Shown here in pieces: positions 26,173 through 34,412 of a stretch of 64,000 nt of DNA. The notes under the pieces are model-generated. The model was not told the DNA's origin and did not search any database. It saw only the letters and a list, made by a program, of their open reading frames with translations. Location: positions 117,604 to 181,603 of the forward strand of contig NZ_VLKR01000004.1 of the NCBI RefSeq assembly GCF_007830445.1, given 5' to 3'. Each line of letters starts with the position of its first letter. The stretch's first letter is position 1. Made by a program: the position numbers and the translations under genes. The DNA comes from Sphingobacterium siyangense. Lineage in GTDB: Bacteria > Bacteroidota > Bacteroidia > Sphingobacteriales > Sphingobacteriaceae.

Positions 26173-28617
26173 CTAGTTGGCTTCAAGCTGAATAACCCCC
26201 GAAATTAGTCCTTCACCTTTTGCCCTTACCCGTATTTCACCTTTGTTTTTGCTCGTGACAATCGCCAAGGCTTTACCATGAAAAGCATTGCGAGAAGCTG
26301 ATTGGAAGCTTGTCAGATCCGTCGTATTGCCATTGTCTGTCGCCACAATTTTTGCACCGTCTCCCTTCACCTCAAATTCGATTTTATCGTCTGCATCAGG
26401 AACGATCGTACCAAACTCGTCCACGATATAGGCATGCACAAAGGAAAGTTCTTTGTTTGCCGAATTGAAAGTCAGGTTTTCTGAAGACAATTGTATACGA
26501 TGCGCTTTTGCTGCCGTACGGATCGTTTTACTTAGCAGTTTCTTGCCACCTTGAAACGATATTACTTCAATCTCCCCTGGTTCAAATTCAACGGCCTTAA
26601 ATACAAGGTCGTACCGGTCTGGGTCTCTGGACTGCTCCCCTATCTTTTTACCGTTCAGATAAAGCTCCACCCGGTCAGCCTGATTAAAATACACGACGAT
26701 ATCTACCCGGTCACCTTGCTTCCAATTCCAATGAGGCAATACATGTAAGATCGGCTTTTCTGTCCATACGCTTTGATACAGATAGTAGACATCTTTCGGA
26801 AACCCGGCTAGATCCACAATACCAAAGTACGAACTTCGTGCCGGCCAGGTGTACGGTGTGGGTTCGCCGAGATAATCAAATCCCGTCCATACATACATCC
26901 CAGCAATATGGTCATACCTTTCCATCAACCTCAAGCTTGTCTGATGATTTGAACCCCATGGTGTGAATACATTGTCGTAAGCCGATATGTTCCTGTCTTC
27001 ATTCCCGCCAGAAAAAGGAATATCCCATCGTTCAGGCCACATGCGGCTAGAATCATAAGGAACCAAATCATACGTTCCGCGGCTTTCCAACGCCGAAGTG
27101 CTTTCCGTTACGATAAACTTCTTTCCGGGGTGATCCTGTGGGAAGCTTGCCCATTTCTTATGGTTATAGTTGTAGCCAATCAGATCTACCGCCGAACTCA
27201 TCAGCACCGGATTGGCTTTGGAGAGCTCATTATTGGCAATGGTGGTTGGACGTGTGCCATCTAGACTATCGACGATTGCTGCCAGCGCGATCGGAATCGC
27301 TGTACCATCAGCTTTGGAATGCCATTGCTCCTGCGCTTCATTGCCCAGGCACCAAATAAACAGCGACGGATGATTCCGATCCCTTTTGACATGGTCAACA
27401 AAGTCCCGCTTGTACCATTCGTCCCAGTATAAATGATAGTCATAAGGGTTTTTATGCCCTTTCCAGACATCGAAAGTTTCACTCATCACGACAAAACCCA
27501 AGCTGTCGCAAAGGTCCAAAAACGCTGGAGCCGCAGGGTTGTGTGAGGTGCGTATCCCATTGACCCCCATTGCTTTCATGATGCGGAGCTGACGTAATGC
27601 TGCCGACGTATTGAATGCCATGCCCAAAGCGCCGAGATCACTATGTAAACAGACACCCCGGATTTTAAGCTGCCTCCCATTCAGTATAAAGCCCCGTTGC
27701 TGATCGAAGCTAAAATTACGTAAGCCAAATTTCGTAAGCTGTTCATCTAAAACCCGACCATCAACAATAAGTTTAATTTTTGCAGTATATTGATAGGGAT
27801 TTTCAATACCCCATAAGACGGGATTTTCGAGGACTATCTGCTGAGCGATGGAGTACAGACCTGCTTTGACAGCGCTCAACATGGTACGTTCGCTTGCGAC
27901 AACAGCACCTTGAGCCGAAAGAACCTCTGTCAGTAGCGTAATCTTTTTTGATTCCTCAAGGTTATGCTCAATTTCCAGGGAGAGATCCACGACAGCACGT
28001 TTCTCACTGAGCTGCCCAGCTCTTATGAAGGTACTGTTCGTTCCTATGCTGACTGGATTCCGGCTGATTAATTTGACATCCCGATAGATCCCCGACCCCG
28101 AATAGAAACGCGAGTTGGGCTGATTCTTATTGTTTACTTTTACTGAAAGCAGGTTGTCTCTACCATCCCAGTATAAATAAGGGGAAAGCTCATATTCAAA
28201 TCCGATATAACCATTGGGTCTTTTTCCTAAAAAATGCCCATTGATCCAGACTTCACTGTTTTCGTACACACCTTCGAATGCAATAAATATCCGTTGCCCG
28301 TACTCAGCCTGAGCCAGCTTAAACGTTTTTTGATACCATCCTACGCCACCATCGAGGTAAGCAGCCCCGCTACCTGCGGGGCTGTTTTCTCTAAATGGCA
28401 TTTCGATACTCCAGTCATGGGGTAGATCGAGTTTTCGCCAGCCCTCTCCTTTTCGTCCATGGCCATATTGCTGGCTGCTGTCCAGTTTAAACCACCAGCC
28501 CCCATTAAAATCAATAACCTTTCTGGACTGTCCCCTTAAGGAGACCGTCGCCCCCAATAACAGGAAGAGCAGGATCATCATTCGGCTATATCCTGTGTGA
28601 AATAGTCGCTTCAACAT
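26173..28617 (-). CDS. Glycoside hydrolase family 2 (beta-galactosidase-like), exported
   Basis: 814 residues from ATG 28617, 4 bp after the upstream stop; an 11-codon longer start overlaps that gene. The signal peptide is about 13-31. A sugar-binding jelly-roll, an Ig-like domain and a TIM barrel follow; acid/base Glu427 is in CLGNEAQEQ and the nucleophile Glu505 in FIVTESTSA. NGIRTSHNPAAPAFLDLCD is the GH2 barrel signature. A DUF4982-like domain begins near VLPHWNWKQGDRVDIVVYF and a final Ig-like domain closes it. Likely removes terminal galactose (or another beta-sugar) from imported oligosaccharides in the periplasm. Last gene of the operon. Confidence 0.92.
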   Translation of the reverse strand: MLKRLFHTGYSRMMILLFLLLGATVSLRGQSRKVIDFNGGWWFKLDSSQQYGHGRKGEGWRKLDLPHDWSIEMPFRENSPAGSGAAYLDGGVGWYQKTFKLAQAEYGQRIFIAFEGVYENSEVWINGHFLGKRPNGYIGFEYELSPYLYWDGRDNLLSVKVNNKNQPNSRFYSGSGIYRDVKLISRNPVSIGTNSTFIRAGQLSEKRAVVDLSLEIEHNLEESKKITLLTEVLSAQGAVVASERTMLSAVKAGLYSIAQQIVLENPVLWGIENPYQYTAKIKLIVDGRVLDEQLTKFGLRNFSFDQQRGFILNGRQLKIRGVCLHSDLGALGMAFNTSAALRQLRIMKAMGVNGIRTSHNPAAPAFLDLCDSLGFVVMSETFDVWKGHKNPYDYHLYWDEWYKRDFVDHVKRDRNHPSLFIWCLGNEAQEQWHSKADGTAIPIALAAIVDSLDGTRPTTIANNELSKANPVLMSSAVDLIGYNYNHKKWASFPQDHPGKKFIVTESTSALESRGTYDLVPYDSSRMWPERWDIPFSGGNEDRNISAYDNVFTPWGSNHQTSLRLMERYDHIAGMYVWTGFDYLGEPTPYTWPARSSYFGIVDLAGFPKDVYYLYQSVWTEKPILHVLPHWNWKQGDRVDIVVYFNQADRVELYLNGKKIGEQSRDPDRYDLVFKAVEFEPGEIEVISFQGGKKLLSKTIRTAAKAHRIQLSSENLTFNSANKELSFVHAYIVDEFGTIVPDADDKIEFEVKGDGAKIVATDNGNTTDLTSFQSASRNAFHGKALAIVTSKNKGEIRVRAKGEGLISGVIQLEAN

Positions 28618-28621
28618 AGGC

Positions 28622-29557
28622 TTATTTAGTCTTATTGGTATCCGAGGCATTTTCGGTCAAACTCTCCTTGTAGGCCTTGCTGATAAAATTAAAGGTCAGC
28701 ATAGCTGCTCCGTCGTTCGAAAGCACAGGATCCCGCAATACCGCCAGTTGCATCGTATTCTCGGTCAGCGACATAATACGGACATCGCCCCAGTCGACAA
28801 CGATCCCATCTTGTGGCTTTCCATGTAAAGGCGAAGCGCCGGTCATACGGATGGTTTTCTTTTCGGTATCGATATTAAAAGTCCCCTTCTGGACTTTCCC
28901 CAGCATAGCATGATTCACATTGATGTTTGCACCGCCTTTCAGATCAAAAGTCATACTTCCATAATCACCGGCAGGCATAAGCCAGCTATTGCCTTTCCAA
29001 TCGGGTTCCCAGCTCCAGCTATCGCTATTTAAAGGCGCGGCTGTTTTATTGATGCTTCCCCACCAGTCACCGGTGCCGTAAAAATACATTGGACCTTTAA
29101 AGTAGCGGGAAATACCCTCAGCATCCAGATCGAGGTACCAGGTTTTCTCTTCCCCTGCCCCGCCCGTCAATAAGCTCCAGGTCTCGTCACTGATAAACTC
29201 GGCATACATCTGATCGATTTTAAATGTCACAGGCTCGCCATAGACAATACCACCACGCGTCTCGACACCAAATTTAACGGTGTACTCACCGGGAAAAGGC
29301 ATTTTCAGGGTTACCTTTTTCTCCTGACTCCGTCCTTGTGGATGTTCCCACAATGGGGTGTATTTTGAATCCATCAAGCTGGTTAAATACACAATATTGG
29401 GATTGCTGGCGTCATGTTCAACGATAAAGGCCTTTCCCTTCTCCAACTGCGCCGAAGTGACATCAATGTCTCCCAGTGTATAATTCTCGGGAGAACAGGC
29501 TCCAAAGAGTACCATCGCCGCAAAAAAGCAGATGGCATATGTGAATATCTTTTTCAT
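28622..29557 (-). CDS. Surface lipoprotein in the SusE/SGBP position
   Basis: 311 residues. Lipoprotein signal peptide with lipobox LFGAC (Cys20). A PKD/Ig-like domain (about 45-115, with FPGEYTVKFGVETRGGIVYG) is followed by an aromatic-rich C-terminal domain (about 130-295: WYLDLDAEG, MYFYGTGDWWGS, SWSWEPDWKGNSWLMPAGDYG) with many exposed Trp residues suited to carbohydrate stacking. Its place just after SusD and before GH2 suggests a surface glycan-binding protein. It is not obviously homologous to classical SusE or SusF. Confidence 0.8.
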   Translation of the reverse strand: MKKIFTYAICFFAAMVLFGACSPENYTLGDIDVTSAQLEKGKAFIVEHDASNPNIVYLTSLMDSKYTPLWEHPQGRSQEKKVTLKMPFPGEYTVKFGVETRGGIVYGEPVTFKIDQMYAEFISDETWSLLTGGAGEEKTWYLDLDAEGISRYFKGPMYFYGTGDWWGSINKTAAPLNSDSWSWEPDWKGNSWLMPAGDYGSMTFDLKGGANINVNHAMLGKVQKGTFNIDTEKKTIRMTGASPLHGKPQDGIVVDWGDVRIMSLTENTMQLAVLRDPVLSNDGAAMLTFNFISKAYKESLTENASDTNKTK

Positions 29558-29606
29558 GTTTGTCTAGTTATAATTCAACCAATAGTAAGTCCTAGTATAC
29601 CTGTGT

Positions 29607-31235
29607 TTAGTTCCATCCAGCATTTTGCTTCAGTACACCATTGGATAAGGTAATCTGCTTGTTAGGTATTTGCATAAATCCTTTCGTTGTCAAAAAACGC
29701 TCTTTAGTCACAGTGACCTTCTCCGGTACAGATCCACTGAGCACATCTTCGGTTGTTTCCAGTGTAGCGGCGGCATTATTCAGCCCCTGCCGCAATACAT
29801 CCCAATAGCGGATACCTTCAAACGCAAATTCAAATTTTCTTTCCTTCAGAATATTGTTTTTTGAAACTGCTAGCGACACAAAATTGGTCTTATACGCTCT
29901 TTTCCTTACCTCGTCAAAGTATTTCTGTGCGTTTGCGGAACCAAGTTCTGCCGCCATAAGCAAGACATCAGCATAGCGGATGACAAAGTAATCCTGGTCT
30001 TGGGACAGTTGCATATCCTTATCCCCTCCAGTATTGGTGGTGCCGTCCGGCAATGCTGTGGGGGCGTATTTTTTTATGGTGTAACCTGTATACTCACGCT
30101 GGTCTTTCAGATCAAATCCCGTGATATTCTCGCCATCGATATCAATAATTGAGGCAGTTTTGCGTGTATCCATGTTGTCAAACTCATTGAAGAACTTTTT
30201 GCTTACCGTACATGCCCCCCATCCTTGGCCATAAGGCGACCAATTTTTACCGCGCAAGCCCAGAAAGACGACCCAGCGGTTGCCGTCAACATAACCGTTG
30301 TAGTTCGATGTATTGTTGAATTTCTGTGCAAATACAACCTCAGCATTTCCCTTACCGGCATATTTGGAGATATCTAGCGTATTATTGCTTGCATTGGGGA
30401 TATAACTCGCTGCCGGCCACAGATTTTTAAAATCTGCCACCAGCGCAAACTGGCCGCTGCTGATAACTTCTTCGAGTCCCGCCAGGGCTTCGACCTTGGA
30501 GACACCGATATCTTCGCCGCCATAATAGCCTGCATAAAATAGATAAACACGGGCCAGTAGCGCTTTAGCAGCAAATGGAGTTGCCCGACCATCATTGGTT
30601 GCCGCAGCTGACTTGGGGTAAGCTGTTGCTGGTATATTGGCAGCCGCAAATTTAAGGTCTGAAACAATCAGTTGATAAATCGCTTTGGGGTCCGACTGTG
30701 GAATATTCTCATTGGTCGGGCTCGTTAGCAAAGGGATGTTTTCGAATAGACGGACGAGATCAAAGTACATGGTGGCCCGCAGGAATTTCGTTTCCCCTTC
30801 GATACGCGCCCGCGCTGTTGTGTTGCCTGAAAAATCAGTGCCGTCCAATTTTCCCAATAGCGTATTGCAGCGAAAAATTCCCGCATAGTAATCAGACCAG
30901 GTACCATCAAAGATATTATTGTCCGATTGGGACTGCGCAATATCAAAACGGTCTATTGCCTGAAATGAGCGACCGTCTGTTGTACCTGTTCCGCCAAAAC
31001 AATTGTCGGCGGCCACCTCTGCTGTCAGATAGAAAGACTGGCTCCCATTGGAGGTCGTCCGTTGATAACCATCATAGCAGCCGACCAGAGCCATGTCGGC
31101 ATCGGCTACCGTTTTATAAAAATTGCTTTCCAAAACGCTTGTCATCGGTTCGACATCCAAAAAACTGGATGAACATGATCCTAAGATTAAGGATCCAAAT
31201 AACATGGAATGATAGATATAGCTCGTTTTTTTCAT
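29607..31235 (-). CDS. SusD/RagB-family outer-membrane nutrient-binding lipoprotein
   Basis: 542 residues. Lipobox LILGSC (Cys21). TPR-like helices carry the SusD pattern: AEVAADNCFGGT, FDGTWSDYYAGIFRCNTLL, TKFLRATMYFDLVRLFENIP, and the C-terminal ERKFEFAFEGIRYWDVLRQG. Forms a lid over the SusC transporter that captures oligosaccharides at the cell surface. It starts 12 bp after the susC stop, so the two are co-translated. The substrate is set by the locus; see the GH31 and GH2 entries. Confidence 0.95.
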   Translation of the reverse strand: MKKTSYIYHSMLFGSLILGSCSSSFLDVEPMTSVLESNFYKTVADADMALVGCYDGYQRTTSNGSQSFYLTAEVAADNCFGGTGTTDGRSFQAIDRFDIAQSQSDNNIFDGTWSDYYAGIFRCNTLLGKLDGTDFSGNTTARARIEGETKFLRATMYFDLVRLFENIPLLTSPTNENIPQSDPKAIYQLIVSDLKFAAANIPATAYPKSAAATNDGRATPFAAKALLARVYLFYAGYYGGEDIGVSKVEALAGLEEVISSGQFALVADFKNLWPAASYIPNASNNTLDISKYAGKGNAEVVFAQKFNNTSNYNGYVDGNRWVVFLGLRGKNWSPYGQGWGACTVSKKFFNEFDNMDTRKTASIIDIDGENITGFDLKDQREYTGYTIKKYAPTALPDGTTNTGGDKDMQLSQDQDYFVIRYADVLLMAAELGSANAQKYFDEVRKRAYKTNFVSLAVSKNNILKERKFEFAFEGIRYWDVLRQGLNNAAATLETTEDVLSGSVPEKVTVTKERFLTTKGFMQIPNKQITLSNGVLKQNAGWN

Positions 31236-31247
31236 GATTTCTTGTGT

Positions 31248-34200
31248 TTAGAATTTAACATTTAGGCCAAATAATACAGTCCTTGGTCTTGGATAGTAAC
31301 CGAGGTCGATACCCGATACCCAACCATCTGTTCCATAACCAATCTCGGGATCCATCCCATCATATTTGGTGAACGTCAACAGGTTTTGACCTTGTACGTA
31401 GAAGCGGATCTGATTAGCATACTTCCATTTGATCAGTTTCGACAGATCATAACCTAAGGTCACATTGCTGATCCGAAGAAAGTCTCCATCCTGAATATAA
31501 AGGTCTGAAAACTGCCAATTGACATTAGTTTCCGTAACACGGGGGATCGTACTGGAAGTACCTTCCCCGGTCCATCGGTCTAATATTCGTGTGGTATAGT
31601 TTGCTTGTTTATTGGCATGATTGCGGTAAGACTGTACAATTTTGTTTCCAAGGGAACCATAGGCATTCACCGAGAAATCAAATCCTTTATAATCCAGTCC
31701 AATATTAAATCCATAGGTAAAATTAGGCATGCCCACGCCCAAATTTGTCTTATCCGAGGCATTGATAATACCATCGTTATTCTGATCTACATATTTCACA
31801 TCGCCCGGTTTTACATCCGCTTGAAGGATACCTTTTCCGGCTGTTTTCCAGGCGTCGATCTCGGCTTGGTTCTGGAATAGACCGTCTGTTTTATACCCCC
31901 AGAAGTAGCCAATGGGCAGGCCGTTTGCGGCGCGGTAAAATTCTTCCGAGTTATCGTATAACATGGCTGTCTGTCCGTGGATAATACCATCTTCTGTTGG
32001 TATCTGTCCCACCTTATTTTTGTTATAGGCACCATTTACCCCAATGCGATACTTGACTTCATTGATCTTATCCGCCCAATTTAGTCCCAGTTCCACCCCT
32101 GTATTCTTCACGTCACCGCCATTGATAAAAGGGGGCAACGTTCCGGTTGTCGCCAAAACAGGCGCTGTAACCAACCAGTTTTTCGTCTTTTTGACATAAA
32201 AGTCGGCAACAACATCCAGACGGCTGTTCGCAAATTTGGCATCAAATCCGATATTGGTCTGTTCGGAAGTTTCCCAGGTCAGATTCGGATTGGATAAGCG
32301 GCTCGGATAAGCCCCGGCAATATTATTGTTGCTCGTTCCAAAGACATAATGTGCGCCGGGGTTGGACGATGTAATGCCTGTTGAGGTACTGATTGGTGCC
32401 GCATATTGAAAATCAGCGATATCCTGATTGCCCACTTGCCCCCATGAAGCGCGGAGTTTAAAGAAGTTTACAGCCGCTAAATGTTCTTTAAAAAACTCTT
32501 CCGAAGAAATTACCCAGCCTGCCGATACCGAAGGGAAATATCCCCAGCGGTTGCTGCGCGAAAATTTAGAGGATCCATCTGCACGCAATGTAGCATTCAA
32601 CAGGTACTTTTCTTTATAATTGTAGCCTAGCCGTCCAAAGTACGAGACCCTACGGGTGATGTTCTCAGGTTTTCCAGACACCGTACGCGTTTCAACGACG
32701 TTTCCTTTTTCATCCAGGTGTGCCTGGCCTGTAGTATTGTCCAGGTAAGCATGTGCAAAATCATTGAACTGCGAAAGCAGATTCCAGTTGGACCCCGAAA
32801 GGTAAGTTCCCTGGTAACGTAGCGATTCCATACCGACCATCGCCGAAAAGCGATGATCCGTATTGATATCAAAGTCATAAGAAGCTGTATTTGTCCAGGT
32901 CAGCGTATGACCTTTGCTCATGTTCTGCGAGGTTGTTGTATGATCTTGGTTGTAGGTGTAGATGGAGAAGCGGTATAAGGGCGTAAAACTTCTGTATTCT
33001 GAAGCATAATAGTTGAATCCCAGCAATGACCGCACCTTTAGGCCTTTGATCGGTTCGATTTCCGCAAAGATATCGGCCAATAATTTTTGGCCATCATTGG
33101 CGTTGTTCGAATTGGTCATCATCACCCCATATGGATTGCTGTCCCCATTGTACCAAGGTGAATTGGAAGTATCATTGAAAGGACTTCCGTACAAACCGTT
33201 GTCTGAATACACCGGTGACAAGGGCGAAGTGGCAAACGCACCACGCAGCGTATTGCTGTACTGATTGCCGACACTGATGCCTCGATTTTTGATGTAATTA
33301 AAGTTGAGGTGCTGACCTATTTTCACAAAGTTATCGAAGAGTTTATGTTCCGAATTCGTCCGGAAACCATAACGCTGATAGTTGGAAACATCTTTACCAC
33401 CGACAATCCCCTCCTGACCAATATAATTCATCGATAAGGCGTAGGTGGATTTTTCATTGCCGCCGGTCAGGGCAACATTGTAATTGTCCATTTTTGCATT
33501 ATCCTTGAACATATAATCCATCCAATTGGTATTGGCCAGACCGTCCATGCCGTTAAAATCAATCACCGCGGCCCCCGAATTCAGCGATTGCTCATTCATG
33601 ATCAGCTTGTACTGATCTGCATCCAGCAATTTTGCTTTACGCGAAACGTTCTGAATACCCGTATAGCCATCAAACGACAGCACGTTTTTTCCCGCAGCGC
33701 CCATTTTGGTGGTGACCAGGATAACCCCATTGGCAGCCTGCGAACCATAGATGGCGGCCGAAGCTGCGTCTTTCAGTACGTCGATAGATTGGATATCGGC
33801 CGCATTCAAGACCGAAATATCACCTCCCGGAACGCCGTCGATGACGTACAAGGGGCCCGAATTACCGATTGTTCCCAACCCCCGGACGACGACCTTCATA
33901 TCTGCTCCCGGCTGACCGGAAGTTGATGTAATGGATACACCCGGTGCTTGTCCCTGAAGCGACTGCAGCGGGTTCAATTGATTGCGCTTCTGCAGTTCTT
34001 CACCCTCCACCTTCAAATTGGCTCCTGTATTCAGTTTTTTCTTTTGTACACCGTAGCCAATGACTACCACCTCTTCGAGATCGGAAGCTTGCGGCTGTAG
34101 GCGGATCACCATATTGGGACCAGTAATTTTAACTTCCTCCGTTTTGTACCCTACGTAAGTAATGGTCAATACAGTCCCTGTGCTGGCTGCAATAGAAAAC

Positions 34201-34385
34201 TTGCCCGATTCATCGCTGCTCGTTGAAATCTTCTGATTCTTTACGCTGATACTCGCGCCCCCGATCGGCAATCCTGAATCAGCCGAAACAACCGATCCGG
34301 TGAAGGATTGTGCCCAGACCAAAGAGGTCACGCTGGTCATGACAACGACGGCCATGCCCCTGCTCAACAATTGTTTGCTTATCAT
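31248..34385 (-). CDS. SusC/RagA-family TonB-linked outer-membrane protein
   Basis: 1045 residues. Signal peptide (about 1-25), carboxypeptidase-regulatory-like domain (about 28-100), TonB-box/plug start EEVVVIGYGVQKK near 105, plug with VVRGLGTIGNSGPLYVIDGV and IDVLKDAASAAIYGSQAANG (read in parts), then a large barrel ending in FGLNVKF. No STN domain precedes the CarboxypepD-like domain, so signalling by an anti-sigma factor is unlikely; control is presumably by the adjacent hybrid two-component regulator. Imports oligosaccharides with SusD. 27 bp after GH31. Confidence 0.95.
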   Translation of the reverse strand: MISKQLLSRGMAVVVMTSVTSLVWAQSFTGSVVSADSGLPIGGASISVKNQKISTSSDESGKFSIAASTGTVLTITYVGYKTEEVKITGPNMVIRLQPQASDLEEVVVIGYGVQKKKLNTGANLKVEGEELQKRNQLNPLQSLQGQAPGVSITSTSGQPGADMKVVVRGLGTIGNSGPLYVIDGVPGGDISVLNAADIQSIDVLKDAASAAIYGSQAANGVILVTTKMGAAGKNVLSFDGYTGIQNVSRKAKLLDADQYKLIMNEQSLNSGAAVIDFNGMDGLANTNWMDYMFKDNAKMDNYNVALTGGNEKSTYALSMNYIGQEGIVGGKDVSNYQRYGFRTNSEHKLFDNFVKIGQHLNFNYIKNRGISVGNQYSNTLRGAFATSPLSPVYSDNGLYGSPFNDTSNSPWYNGDSNPYGVMMTNSNNANDGQKLLADIFAEIEPIKGLKVRSLLGFNYYASEYRSFTPLYRFSIYTYNQDHTTTSQNMSKGHTLTWTNTASYDFDINTDHRFSAMVGMESLRYQGTYLSGSNWNLLSQFNDFAHAYLDNTTGQAHLDEKGNVVETRTVSGKPENITRRVSYFGRLGYNYKEKYLLNATLRADGSSKFSRSNRWGYFPSVSAGWVISSEEFFKEHLAAVNFFKLRASWGQVGNQDIADFQYAAPISTSTGITSSNPGAHYVFGTSNNNIAGAYPSRLSNPNLTWETSEQTNIGFDAKFANSRLDVVADFYVKKTKNWLVTAPVLATTGTLPPFINGGDVKNTGVELGLNWADKINEVKYRIGVNGAYNKNKVGQIPTEDGIIHGQTAMLYDNSEEFYRAANGLPIGYFWGYKTDGLFQNQAEIDAWKTAGKGILQADVKPGDVKYVDQNNDGIINASDKTNLGVGMPNFTYGFNIGLDYKGFDFSVNAYGSLGNKIVQSYRNHANKQANYTTRILDRWTGEGTSSTIPRVTETNVNWQFSDLYIQDGDFLRISNVTLGYDLSKLIKWKYANQIRFYVQGQNLLTFTKYDGMDPEIGYGTDGWVSGIDLGYYPRPRTVLFGLNVKF

Positions 34386-34412
34386 ATGTCTTGATTTATA
34401 AATTGGTTTTTA

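Noticed and set aside
30698..31237. 179-codon open frame on the plus strand opposite susD
   Set aside because: Fully inside the well-supported SusD gene, low-complexity Arg/Ser/Pro-rich composition and no family resemblance; a frame shadow.
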